Below are positions 32,960 through 43,878 of a DNA stretch of 64,000 bases, piece after piece (position 1 is the stretch's first letter; each line of letters opens with the position of its first letter). The DNA comes from Naematelia aurantialba. Taxonomy: Eukaryota > Basidiomycota > Tremellomycetes > Tremellales > Naemateliaceae. A program made the translations under genes and the position numbers. Location of the stretch: the NCBI GenBank assembly GCA_021527695.1, contig JAKFAO010000005.1, positions 930,001 through 994,000 on the forward strand, given 5' to 3'. Under the pieces are notes generated by a model that worked only from the letters and a program-made list of their open reading frames with translations, had not been told where the DNA came from and searched no databases.

Positions 32960-35900
32960 CTACTTTCTACGGGCCGTGTTGATCGCCCGACACCATGCTG
33001 TCACTGACGACACGGATGCTCCGTCAAAGTAGTATATCGACTGGCCATATCAGCGCTGTCCGTTGTCCCAGCAGGAAACACGGGAGCTCACCTTGTTATC
33101 GACCACCCTGAGGACGTTGGCGCCGACGATGGATGCGGGCTCGCGCAAGGTCGCCATGCGGAGCACGTTGAAGAGGTCGACGGCGCCGTCCCAGCCCTCG
33201 TTGCGCTGCTGCACGAGGACGAGCAGGTCGGTGCAGAGGATGAGCATCATCGGCCGGTCCATCGGTTCCGGCGCAATGTACTCGATCGGCACGACGGCGC
33301 GCGACGGCGTGATGGTGTGCTCGGCCTCGGGATCGCCACTGCCATTGCCGCTGCCACTGCCACTGCCACTGCCATTGCCATTGCCATTGCCACTGCCGTT
33401 CGCGTAGCCATGACCATGACCATGACCGAGACCCAGAGCCACCGACGTCGACGTCGTGTCGACTTCGACAAAGGTCGACGCCTTCTTCACCAGCCGGATC
33501 AGGTGCAGTGCGCCGTCCATGATCAGCTTGCGGTGGGGCTGCACGAGCGGAGAGGGGCCGCGCGACGTGATGCGCTTTTGCCAGTGGAACAGGCGCAGGC
33601 GCGAGTCCGAGTCGCGCTTCTCCTCGTTCATCAAGGACGCCAGGCTGGCAATCTCGTTGAGCGCGTCGTCGAGCGTGTCGCGCGGCCCATCGACCCGCGG
33701 CGGCGTACACATGGCCAGGTCCTCCAGGAGCAGTTTGTATCGCGGGACCCGCTGGATCGGGAGCAGCAGGTAGCTCTCGAGATTGATCTGCGAGTGCTTG
33801 GGATTCTCGCGACACCGCTTCAGGAACGTCTTGACGCGCTTACGCTGCGCCGTCGTCATGTGCAGCCCCGAGTGCGGCACCGTGTCGTTGATAGGCAGAG
33901 ACGCCGCGCCCATCATCCCGACACTCACCGCTGCAGACGACACGGTCGTCGGCGATGTCGGTTTCGGCGTGGTCGGCGCCGACGTCGACAGCGTCCACGT
34001 CTTCATCCGAGACAGCGCATTGTCAAAGTTGTTGATATACGTCGAGTACTGCTTCATGTATGCGATATACGTCCGGAACACCTCGCCAACCAGATGCGCC
34101 GTATGCATCGATAGTGTCCCCTCTTCGTCGTCACCGCCATCGAGCAGGGGCTGCACAGCCCGCTCCAGCGCAGGCAGGAGGTTGTCCTTGTGGATGGTCA
34201 GGATCGACTCGACACCGCCAAAGACGATTTTCCGTTCCGCCAGCGGGACCACCGTCTCGCTATGTGCCTTGCTCGGTTGCAGAGGTTGCGCAGCCGGCTT
34301 GACGTAGATTGACACCAGCTCGCCCAGTCCGCGGACATATGTTCTCTCGGTTCTTACATCAGCCTTGTCCCGACGGTAAGCTCACTCGTAGATTTCCCGC
34401 AACACCTTTGTCCGCTTGTTCTTGTCGTTCTTGAACTTTTTCCCAGACTCCTCCGCCGAGCCGTCCACACTCGCAGTAGGAGACACCTGCCCTTCGAAAG
34501 TTGGCCGCCTCTGCCGCCGCGCGTCCGAGACCGAGTCGCGCAGTACAACAGACGACGAAGCAGGGCTGTTAGTACCGTAGTCTGATCCTCCCACCACTTC
34601 GAAGCTTCCATACGGCTCAATCGTCGGCCGGGAGAGGTCAAACAAGTCGCGCAGGTACGATTTTATCGAGATGAGTCCGGCTTTATAGCGAGACTCGAAA
34701 TCGATAGAAGGCGATTCCATCAGCGTCAAAGTCAAGTCCTCTACGGTGTCCTCGCTGCGAGACGGCACGAGAGGCTCCCGCGGTTCCCGCGGTTCGAGGG
34801 GAGTCTTAAATGGCGAGGTGGCGGGGATGGACACGCTGATGGATGGCGGTCCGTCAACAGGTAGAAAACTCCGCCGCTTCCCACGGGTCGCAGGCATCGA
34901 CTCGCCAAACTCGCCCACATGAGTTGGCAGCGTCGCAGCAGAGTTTGCCGTGCTCAGCATTGGTCGAGATAACGTCGAGATCGGATCCGACTCGGCATGC
35001 TTGAGCACCGGCATGGTTCTGATGTTCGTCGACGACGATATCTTGTCCGCCTTGAGGCGGTTCATTGACATTTTCCGCAAGAAGCCCCATTTCCCAGACT
35101 TGCTCGAGGAGCTCGCTGTCATGCGCGGTGTCTCGAGATGTGCCTCAAGACCTGGCTCGTCGTAGTTGCCCATGGCACTGGTTGATCTCGCCGAGCCGAG
35201 AGTGGCAAACCGGCTCGTACTGGGTGCTACAGGGGTGGGTTCCACGTTGAACAGCGTGCCCGCAGAGCGCATCTTGCGCAATTCTCTCCGATCGGATGGG
35301 CCGCCCTGGTCATTGAGGTTGACAAATGCGGTAGGTAATGGAGCAGACTGGGGCGGATCTTCAGCGATGGGGCCCAGCTGATACACGGATTGTGCAGCAG
35401 AGCTCGAGGGGCTCAGCATGTCGACTGGCTCGTGTACAGAGCTGAGTGAGCTCATGGACGTGACCGATGCAGCTGACTTTAGGCTTTCGCGGTTCGACGT
35501 GGAGCGAGGCGGCATTGCGGGTCGCATTTCGTAGCCAGGAGGTGGCGAGGCGAGTATAGGAGCGACGATCGGCATCCATTGGTCTGCAAAGGGGTTGTCA
35601 TCGACGCGTAACGTCTCGAGACGCTCGAGCTGACTGAGCCACGACGGTAGGGAAACGAATCTATTTCGTCGAACTGCCTTTAGCCAGGGAAAGGTGTGGC
35701 AACTCACGGCAAAGAGTGTGCAAGCTGGTTAATGACCCCAGGGTTGGGGGCATATTCTGCAGCCCACAGCCATCTATCACGAGCATGCGAAGCGAGCTGA
35801 GCTCGCCCACCCACGCTGGCAGCTTTCGCAGAGGGTTCCCGGACAGGTTAAGCTCCTCCAACGCTGTGCTGTGTCGGAGGCATTCGGGCAGGAAGGAGAG

Positions 35901-37003
35901 ATCGTTGTAGGACAAGTCGAGGACTACGAGGGTGGGTGCAATCACGGCGAGGAGGGGTACCAGAGTTGGGTGGAAGCCGCATTCAGGAAGCAAGAGATGG
36001 GTAGTGCCTATTGTCAGCGTGGTCAAAGTGTGCGCGTACCTGAGAGGCCATTGATGGCGATATCCGTCAAGGCATCCATTCCGCCCATCGCCTCGAGCTT
36101 CTCCACGTTGAGGATCTTTTCTCTCCCCTCATCCACCATCGTCACCGCCAAGGGATCTGCCCTCGACTCCTCCTCCCATGGCAAGCTGTCACTGAAGTTG
36201 TAGCCAGAGTACAAGGCATGTTCTGATGCGATGCCCGTCTCACTCGTTGACGTCGAGGCGGTGATGGAGGAGGACACTGAATCGCTGCGAAGCCTGTTCA
36301 TCACGTCACGCTTCCACGGCCGATGTGTAAAGGAGCTGGGGTCTTGATGACCGGTGATGCCGAGCCCGACTTGCTGAATATCGGGGACGACGGGCAAGGG
36401 TGGGGGATGGGGGTGATGATACATGGGCGTGTCGTGGTACGAGTATGCTCCGGACGCCATGCTCGACTCGGCGGATGAGTATGCGCGGCCTGTACGCATT
36501 CGTATTCTCGGCTCTTGGGGTTTGCCATCGACTTCATCACTCTTGTAGCCGTACGATACACCGATTGACGGCGTACTGGTGGTTGAGTCGGCCGTCGAGG
36601 TGGTAACAAAGCTGAGGGTGGGATCGCGAGAGTCGAGTTCGGGCACCTCGTCTCCATACTCCATGGTCGAGGTCGAGTATGCGTCGAGGTCGACATCGAG
36701 CGTGCCCTCTTGTCGTGGGGTGGGATCGGTAAACTTGCGCAGAGGCACAAAAGGCGGGTCGTCAAGTGGAGGAGGATAGACGCTGGCTGGGCGGCGACCG
36801 CGCCGTGGGCGCTGGGGCATGACAGGCTCTGAAAAGTTGAGACTTGGGCCCTCGCCTTCGATAGGGGGCGTGGGAGGATCTCGTCTGGGGTTGACCAGAT
36901 GCTGGTAGGTGCTGGACTCGCCGTTGGAGGCTGGGCACATGGTGACGCTCTTTCGCTGTTCGATGGATGGCGTAGGCGTGGGAGGGAAGATGCCAGTGGC
37001 CAT
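32960..37003 (-). CDS. Leucine-rich-repeat RhoGEF (LRR, DH, PH domains)
   Basis: Exons are 37003-36040, 36007-35708, 35673-34386, 34352-33092 and 33040-32960, giving 1,297 aa. It should activate a Rho/Cdc42-type GTPase. Residues 1-320 are Pro/Ser/Thr-rich and disordered. Leucine-rich repeats run about 320-460 (LVVLDLSYNDLSFLPE, ALEELNLSGNPLRKLP, LHTLCLRRNRFVSLP). After a long Ser-rich linker comes a DH domain from about 848 (REIYETERTYVRGLGELVSI; SYLLLPIQRVPRYKLLLEDL). A PH domain closes the protein, split by a Gly/Asn/Ser-rich loop and ending SIYYFDGASVSSVTAWCRAI. The start is the first ATG in frame after an AG that could be an acceptor, so an upstream non-coding or coding exon is possible. 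The PH loop and an HGHGHGYAN run are low complexity. Confidence 0.88.
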
Positions 37004-39752
37004 GTCGCCGTGGTCGACGAGCTGAAAACGTGAAATGTTGTGTGACAATATTTGTCGAGCGTTGTGGGCCCGTGCTGTGATGGTTCGGGGTGACTTGCGA
37101 TCACTGTTGTTGCCGTCGAGTTGCGCTGAAATGCTGCCGTAGTATGCAGCGACAGCGGCAGCACACTCGATCCAATGGTCCCCTCAGCCAGTACCTCGTG
37201 TCGTTAAAGTCGTTAGTGTCGTGAAGATGCTTGTAGGAAAGAGATGAACAAAGAGAAAGAGCACGGCGGGTTGGTGTCGCGACTACTGGCGATCAGCATG
37301 TCTCGGATTGAGGCTCGCAGTATGGTGAGAGTGGTCTGGTTCGAAATGTGGAAATGGGGTGTATAAACCGAGGGAACATGTACCGCCAATCAACTTGTCC
37401 ACAGGCAATACCAGGAAGAAGTAGAAGGGAGTGGATATGGACACTGACCTTTGGTGTCTAATTGACGACCATGAGGTGGAGAAACCGTAGGATGAAACGA
37501 GTACCCTTGGCTGTCGAGAAAATTGCCCACCTGTAGCTGCAGCCGTAGTCCCTCGGCGGCACAGAAAGAGTGGCCTAGCGCAGTCGATATGGACGGGCTG
37601 GGTGAGATTTCGGGTCACCAACGCGTTCGGGGGTGAGGGTGTCACCCTGCAGGGCGGTGTGGGCCAGACCCGGTCTCGAGTGGTGATGATGGCGACAACG
37701 GGTGTCGGTTCCTCGCTACTGGGGACAGCGAGGGCGCGGAGGCGCTGGCGAGGCGATGCGGCGGGAGAGGTGGATGCGACGTTTGGGGTTGGGAATCGCA
37801 GTGAAAATTGCCTGTGGGATGTGGTGGACGGTTCAGGGGCCAGAGATCACTTTGCGCTTGGCGCGTCTGCAATTGTACAAGGGATGGTCCTGGACTGCTG
37901 TGTCTGCTGTGTGTGGGGTGAGTTGGCGGCCGACAGAACAACGAGCGATTGGATACAAGTGACCTTTTGGCGAGTTGTGTATGTGGTGACCGCCCCTCGG
38001 CAGATCCTCGAGGGCGGCGAGGCCGTGCGCTGCGAGGCGTCGGCTTCGCGTCTAGGACCAGCCAAGGGTTGTTGACGGCAGTCGCGCGAGATCCGGTAGC
38101 GCAGTGCAGATGTCCCGTGGGATGGGCCGGAGAAACGGGAACGTTGCGCTGGGCGCGAGTCGTGCTGCCCTGCAGTGTCTTAGTTGCTGCAGTGACGCAG
38201 CTGCTGGTCCGTCGGATGGGCAGCTGTGATCCCCCCCTCGCAGAGCTTCCACGTGAAGCGTGGTGCTCTGGTGCTCTGGATTCTATATGGGCTGCGCGGG
38301 AGCCGAAATACCTCTGGTAGAGCGCCGAAGGCTGAGCCCTCGCGCTTTTGGCAGCCGAAGAATGACGACCACGGCCACGACAACAACAATAACAACAACA
38401 AAGGGAGCGGAAGAAGCACTGCACGTACTCGGGAGACCAAGGTGTACGCTGTCAGCGAGATGCATGCTGTAAGACCCAGAGCGCGACATCGCGTCAACAA
38501 GGGGGATCTTTTGAAGGATGTTGTTCCCTTTCGGACAGCCGTCCCCTTTGCCTCTTGATCTGCAGCCAATGCTCCAGACCGCGGCGCATCAGCCGAGTCA
38601 AAAGGCAGCAGTGTGGACAAGGGGAATCGTGTGCGCCTTTGTACGCCTTTGCAGAGAGACACATTCCGTCGATGCACAATCCGTCGAGGAGAGGCAGAAG
38701 ACGGAATGCCTCGACCGGGTTGATCTGCCCTCCCAGTCATGGCATGCCCAGGTGTCTGCCCTCAAAGTCATCGTATGCCCAGTGGTCGCCCCTCAGAGTG
38801 ATGGCATGCCTAGTGGCTGTCCCTCAACGTCATGACACGCCCAGTGGTCGCCCCTCAGAGTCATGGCATGCCAATGGCTGTGCCTCAACAGTCATGATAC
38901 GCCCAGTGATCTGCCCTCAAAGCATTTCATGCCTGTGCTCTAACGGCAGACGCCAGCCAGGCAAGCTTGTCAGCCGCCTTGCGGCATCGGTCCGCCGTGT
39001 TCCCATAGAGAGCCTGGATTCGTAAGCAGAGCTCGGGTAGAATCAAGGCTTTCACACGCCCCCGCCACAGTTGTCTTGCGTATAGCCAGGCGTGTGGGTC
39101 TAACGAGCGCCGCCAGGGCAAGAAGGACACTAGGGCACAAGAATCACAGTCACAACGTCGTCGCACGGCATTCTTCCAATCGAACAAGCCCCTCGGCCAC
39201 ATTTTACACGTCCAGCTGCCAAGTGCATTACGCGTCCAGCTGCAAGACAAGAAGAGGCTCGTCAGTCGAGCGAGTGGGGTGCTCTGTACCGCTGAAGAAT
39301 TGCGCCGTGGCTGGTCGGGATGCAAGATACTTGTTTTTTTAGCAAAGAGACGACGCTAATTATGCTTTGCAGGCCATGATGATCACGCCAACCACACCAT
39401 ACCTAAGGTAGAGGTAGGTTCTGTGCCTGCGGGTAGAGCTCGTGTCTATTCACGTCAAGGAGTGGCGGGCGCAGTGAATCAATGTGAAACTACCAGGCTG
39501 GCAAAATGAGAGATATTACGCCGAGCGTTATCCTTGTTCGTCAATAACAGGACAGAGAAGTTCGCGGCAGGCATGTCGAGGGCCGCGACGCAGCAGACTT
39601 ACAATATGAGCTGGGGGAGCTGTTTGTGCTGCTGGTGCACTGGGATGCTCGATCGGAGTTGCGGCGTTACAGCCATGTGGCACTTTGCTAGAGCAAGATA
39701 AGATTACGTATAAAATCCAGTGTCGACGATACTTGTACGACCCACAGTCAGC
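37004..39752. other. Gene-poor divergent region upstream of the RhoGEF gene and BNA6
   Basis: At 2.75 kb this is the longest stretch without a gene. It is head-to-head, so it should hold two promoters. Several ORFs of 100-260 codons exist (for example 37642-38424 on the minus strand), but they are Pro/Arg/Ser-rich, mutually overlapping and without motifs. A 31-bp minisatellite lies at 38706-38944. I checked both strands for tRNA-like B boxes by eye and saw none. A non-coding transcript is possible but cannot be shown. Confidence 0.5.
38706..38944. repeat. 31-bp degenerate minisatellite
   Basis: Six clear copies of a 31-bp unit begin near 38737 (consensus around TCATGGCATGCCCAGTGG then TCGCCCCTCAGAG), with partial copies on both sides. 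Copies differ by several substitutions, so the array is old. Confidence 0.9.
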
Positions 39753-40966
<1,214 letters not shown>

Positions 40967-41401
40967 CATGCATTGCATACACAGTCTATCCGGAAGGTGT
41001 AGCATGCATGGCACACAGAGGTCCATCCATCATGACTGCCTGTGACAGGTTTAAAGCAGCCGCCGTTTCTGCCGACCACGTGAATGTACTCGCTTCGCGG
41101 TCCAAGCAGAAGGGGTGTTCCATGATGGTTTGCTTGAGCTGCATCCAGAAACACTGCCTGGGGGCGTTGTGCTCCCGCTCCGGTCTATGCATCGCACGCT
41201 GGGGCGGTCACTCTGGCATCGCCATGCATCCGTGTTGTAGAAAGCAAGGCGTTGTATGCCTCGTATCACTGCTGCTGGCCGAGTCCAGTGGCACGTCGGC
41301 TAAATGAGTAAGCGGCGTGCCAGACGATACCAATCGACTACTGGACGCCTGCACATTCGAGTTGACATGCACCAGAGGCGTCTTGACATGGCACTGAGGA
41401 G
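40967..41401. other. Spacer BNA6 to alpha/beta hydrolase
   Basis: A 435-bp same-strand spacer. A short imperfect repeat (GTAGCATGCATTGC / GTAGCATGCATGGC) lies at about 40963-41014. No gene is visible. Confidence 0.5.
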
Positions 41402-43597
41402 ATGCGCATGAGCCGCGCCGTGCCCAGCCAACGCACCATGGCCAGCAGCACCTATCCCCGCCCGGCGCACCCTCCGTCCCGCCGGCGTGTCGCCCCAGTC
41501 ACACCCTTCCACCCACCCGGACCTCTGCCCGATGCGCAGCCCCCGTCGCTACCTCGTCGCCCTCCCGCTCCCCGTATAGAAGGATACACGGCAACGCAGC
41601 ACGTCCTCCCGTGTGCTTGGCCGAGGCAGTTCCGCGCGTGCACCGGAAACCTCAGGCGCGAGAGTCGGCCATTCAGCGATCCGGAGCGTCCAGGCGATGT
41701 GGACGTTCCGGAGTCCCGCTCCGGCTCGGGCAGTCAAGGCAAGGGAGAGAGCAAGGAAGAGCGAGCACGGCGGAACCTCCGGGAAGCGAGCAATGCACTA
41801 CGCGCCGCAATGCAGGCGAGAGAAGCTGGACCCCAGTGGAACGCGGAAGCAGGAGCAGGGACCGGCACGGGTTTGTGGATCGCGGCGGAGAGGCTGGTCA
41901 GGGACGGCGCGGACGCTGGACGAGTGGGAGATGCAGATGAACGAGTGGGAGATGCAGATGAACGAGTGGGAGATGCAGATGAACGAGTGGGAGATGCAGA
42001 TGAACGAGTGGGAGATGCAGATGAACGAGTGGGAGATGCAGATGAACGAGTGGGAGATGCAGATGGGCACAGGGAGGAGGGGTTGACTCTGGTCTGTTGC
42101 CATGCAAATGGGTTCTTCAAAGAGGTGAGCGAGCTCTGCGTCGTTGGGCACATGGTCGCACGGCGAGGAGCGAGGAGCGACGGACGGCGAATGACGAACG
42201 ACGAACGACTGGCAGCGGCCAGGCCGTCGCGCAGTGCAATTGCTGATTGCGTTCAGAGCTGGTACCCTACGCTTCGGCGGCTGCTGAGCAAAGGTCCTAT
42301 AGACCGTACAGTGACCTTTGGCGCGCCATCATCGTCCGCCCCATCCTCGCCGCTACCGACCGCGTCTGCCGCGTCCTCGTCGCCATCAACCTCGCCTTTG
42401 CCCGCCTCGTCTCCGCCCACCCCGTCTTTGCCGTCCTCGCTCCCCCGTGGCTCATCCCACCCCACCTGGCAAATCGACGAAATCTGGCTTCTGGACGACG
42501 CGTACCAGGGCGCGTCGGTCGACCTCAATGCTGGATTGCTGGGCCCCGTGAAATCATGGACCGACGGTGCTCGAGATCTCGTCCAGTTCCTCACTAGCCT
42601 TCACAACCAGTCTCCTCCGTCCTCTTCCACCCCTGTACCGCCTGGTTCCCGCTCCTCTTCGGACCCGTCTCCCCCGCGACCCCGCAGACGAGTCATCGGC
42701 ATCGGCCACTCTCTAGGCGGCAACGCCCTGGTCCAAGCTGCCCACGCCCGGCCCGACCTGTTCACCGCGCTCGTCCTGGTCGAGCCGATCTGCGCGCCGC
42801 TATGTGCCCTGGCACGAGGGAACCATGTCGACAGACCGGAAGAGCGGGGGCTCGTGCTTGGCGCGCTGCGGCGGAGAGACACTTGGCCCACCAGGGACGA
42901 GGCTGTGCGCTCGGTCTTGATGTCGCCGTTCTTCCGGGCCTGGCACACAGAGTCGATCGAGCTCTGGAAGAGCCACGGGTTGGTGCCGGTGCCGGTGCCG
43001 AGCGCTCTACGGCATGAACGGCCGGTGGCGGCATCACTCAAACTTGCAGGCGCGGAGCAGGTGCATCTACCAGAGCAAATACGATCGCAAGAGCAACCAC
43101 AAGAACGACAGGAACTACAGGAACTACAGTCGCAGCAGCAACTCCAAGAGCAGATACAGCCAGAGGTAGAGGTAGAGGAGCAGCCGCATCCGCAGACGCA
43201 GGGAGAGGTAGCAGAGCCACACGTCCAGCTGGCGACGCCAAAGTGGTGCGAGGCAGCGACGTTTGCCGAGCCCTCGGCGCTCGGAGAAGCATGGGACCAG
43301 CTGCCCCACCTGCGCGTGCCGACGGGGTTCGTCGTAGCGGGCGACGCGGCGATGCTGGGCGGGCCCGCCGTGGCTGCCGAGATGGTGCATCGCGTCCCGG
43401 GGGCGCGGCACGAGCGTATCATCGAGGCGGGGCATCTGGTCGTGCAGGAGCGCCCGGACGAGCTGGCCGATGCGATTTGGCGCTTCCTCGGCAGTCTCCG
43501 CAGCGACAGTCACAGTCTCAGTCACAGTCACAGTCACAGTTCCGCCGCCTCCTCGCAACGACAAGCTGCAGAGGGTACACACAAGGCAAGACTATAG
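41402..43597 (+). CDS. Alpha/beta hydrolase with peroxisomal PTS1-type C-terminus (Lpx1/AKT2-like fold family)
   Basis: Exons are 41402-42124 and 42257-43597, giving 687 aa. The core shows TLVCCHANGFFKESWYPTLR (oxyanion region), IDEIWLLDDAYQGASVDLN, and the nucleophile elbow IGIGHSLGG with Ser393. A His follows in IIEAGHLVVQERPDELADAI. The spacing resembles fungal hydrolases related to peroxisomal lipase Lpx1 and host-toxin pathway AKT2-type proteins; this describes a fold family and is not evidence of a toxin. The last three residues, ARL, form a type 1 peroxisomal targeting signal. Residues 177-221 are almost perfect VGDADER repeats from a 21-bp tandem repeat. A Gln/Glu-rich insert lies near residues 510-560. 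The single intron is 132 nt and also open in frame, so retention would add 44 residues. The substrate is unknown. Confidence 0.82.
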   Translation: MRMSRAVPSQRTMASSTYPRPAHPPSRRRVAPVTPFHPPGPLPDAQPPSLPRRPPAPRIEGYTATQHVLPCAWPRQFRACTGNLRRESRPFSDPERPGDVDVPESRSGSGSQGKGESKEERARRNLREASNALRAAMQAREAGPQWNAEAGAGTGTGLWIAAERLVRDGADAGRVGDADERVGDADERVGDADERVGDADERVGDADERVGDADERVGDADGHREEGLTLVCCHANGFFKEVSELCVVGHMVARRGARSDGRRMTNDERLAAARPSRSAIADCVQSWYPTLRRLLSKGPIDRTVTFGAPSSSAPSSPLPTASAASSSPSTSPLPASSPPTPSLPSSLPRGSSHPTWQIDEIWLLDDAYQGASVDLNAGLLGPVKSWTDGARDLVQFLTSLHNQSPPSSSTPVPPGSRSSSDPSPPRPRRRVIGIGHSLGGNALVQAAHARPDLFTALVLVEPICAPLCALARGNHVDRPEERGLVLGALRRRDTWPTRDEAVRSVLMSPFFRAWHTESIELWKSHGLVPVPVPSALRHERPVAASLKLAGAEQVHLPEQIRSQEQPQERQELQELQSQQQLQEQIQPEVEVEEQPHPQTQGEVAEPHVQLATPKWCEAATFAEPSALGEAWDQLPHLRVPTGFVVAGDAAMLGGPAVAAEMVHRVPGARHERIIEAGHLVVQERPDELADAIWRFLGSLRSDSHSLSHSHSHSSAASSQRQAAEGTHKARL
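41931..42065 (+). repeat. In-frame 21-bp tandem repeat encoding VGDADER
   Basis: About 6.5 copies of GTGGGAGATGCAGATGAACG(A), identical between copies, lie inside exon 1 of the hydrolase gene. The perfect match suggests recent expansion. Confidence 0.97.
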
Positions 43598-43827
43598 TGC
43601 AGTGCCCGCATAGCGCAGTGCCTAGATGAGCGTGCGGAACGAGTACCTGCTGTAGAGCTGTAGACATTGTTCTGATCAATGGCAATGCAACGTGCAACGG
43701 ACACTGCAATGTCCAGCGCGATGTCCAGTGGCGTCAGAGAGACCTATATGGGCTGCGTCGCATAGTGTACATGATTGCATCGCATACCTGCATCTGCATC
43801 TGCCCTCGTGCACTGGTCCACTCACGC

Positions 43828-43878
43828 GCACACGCACTCATGCACTACGTTCATGCACACGCACTCATGCACTACGTT
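43828..43878. repeat. 27-bp direct repeat, two copies, spanning the epsilon-COP stop codon
   Basis: Two copies of GCACACGCACTCATGCACTA plus CGTTCAT-like sequence lie side by side at 43828 and 43855 in the short hydrolase / epsilon-COP convergent junction. The second copy contains the epsilon-COP stop codon (43872-43874). Confidence 0.9.

Noticed and set aside
37642..38424. 260-codon minus-strand ORF in the gene-poor region
   Set aside because: Composition is Arg/Pro/Ser/Cys-like random GC-rich sequence, no motif, and other ORFs overlap it on both strands.
41402..43597. Hydrolase as part of a host-toxin biosynthesis cluster
   Set aside because: Similarity is to a broad fold family that also includes yeast Lpx1. 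Neighbours are BNA6 and epsilon-COP, with no polyketide, peptide-synthetase, transporter or regulator genes.
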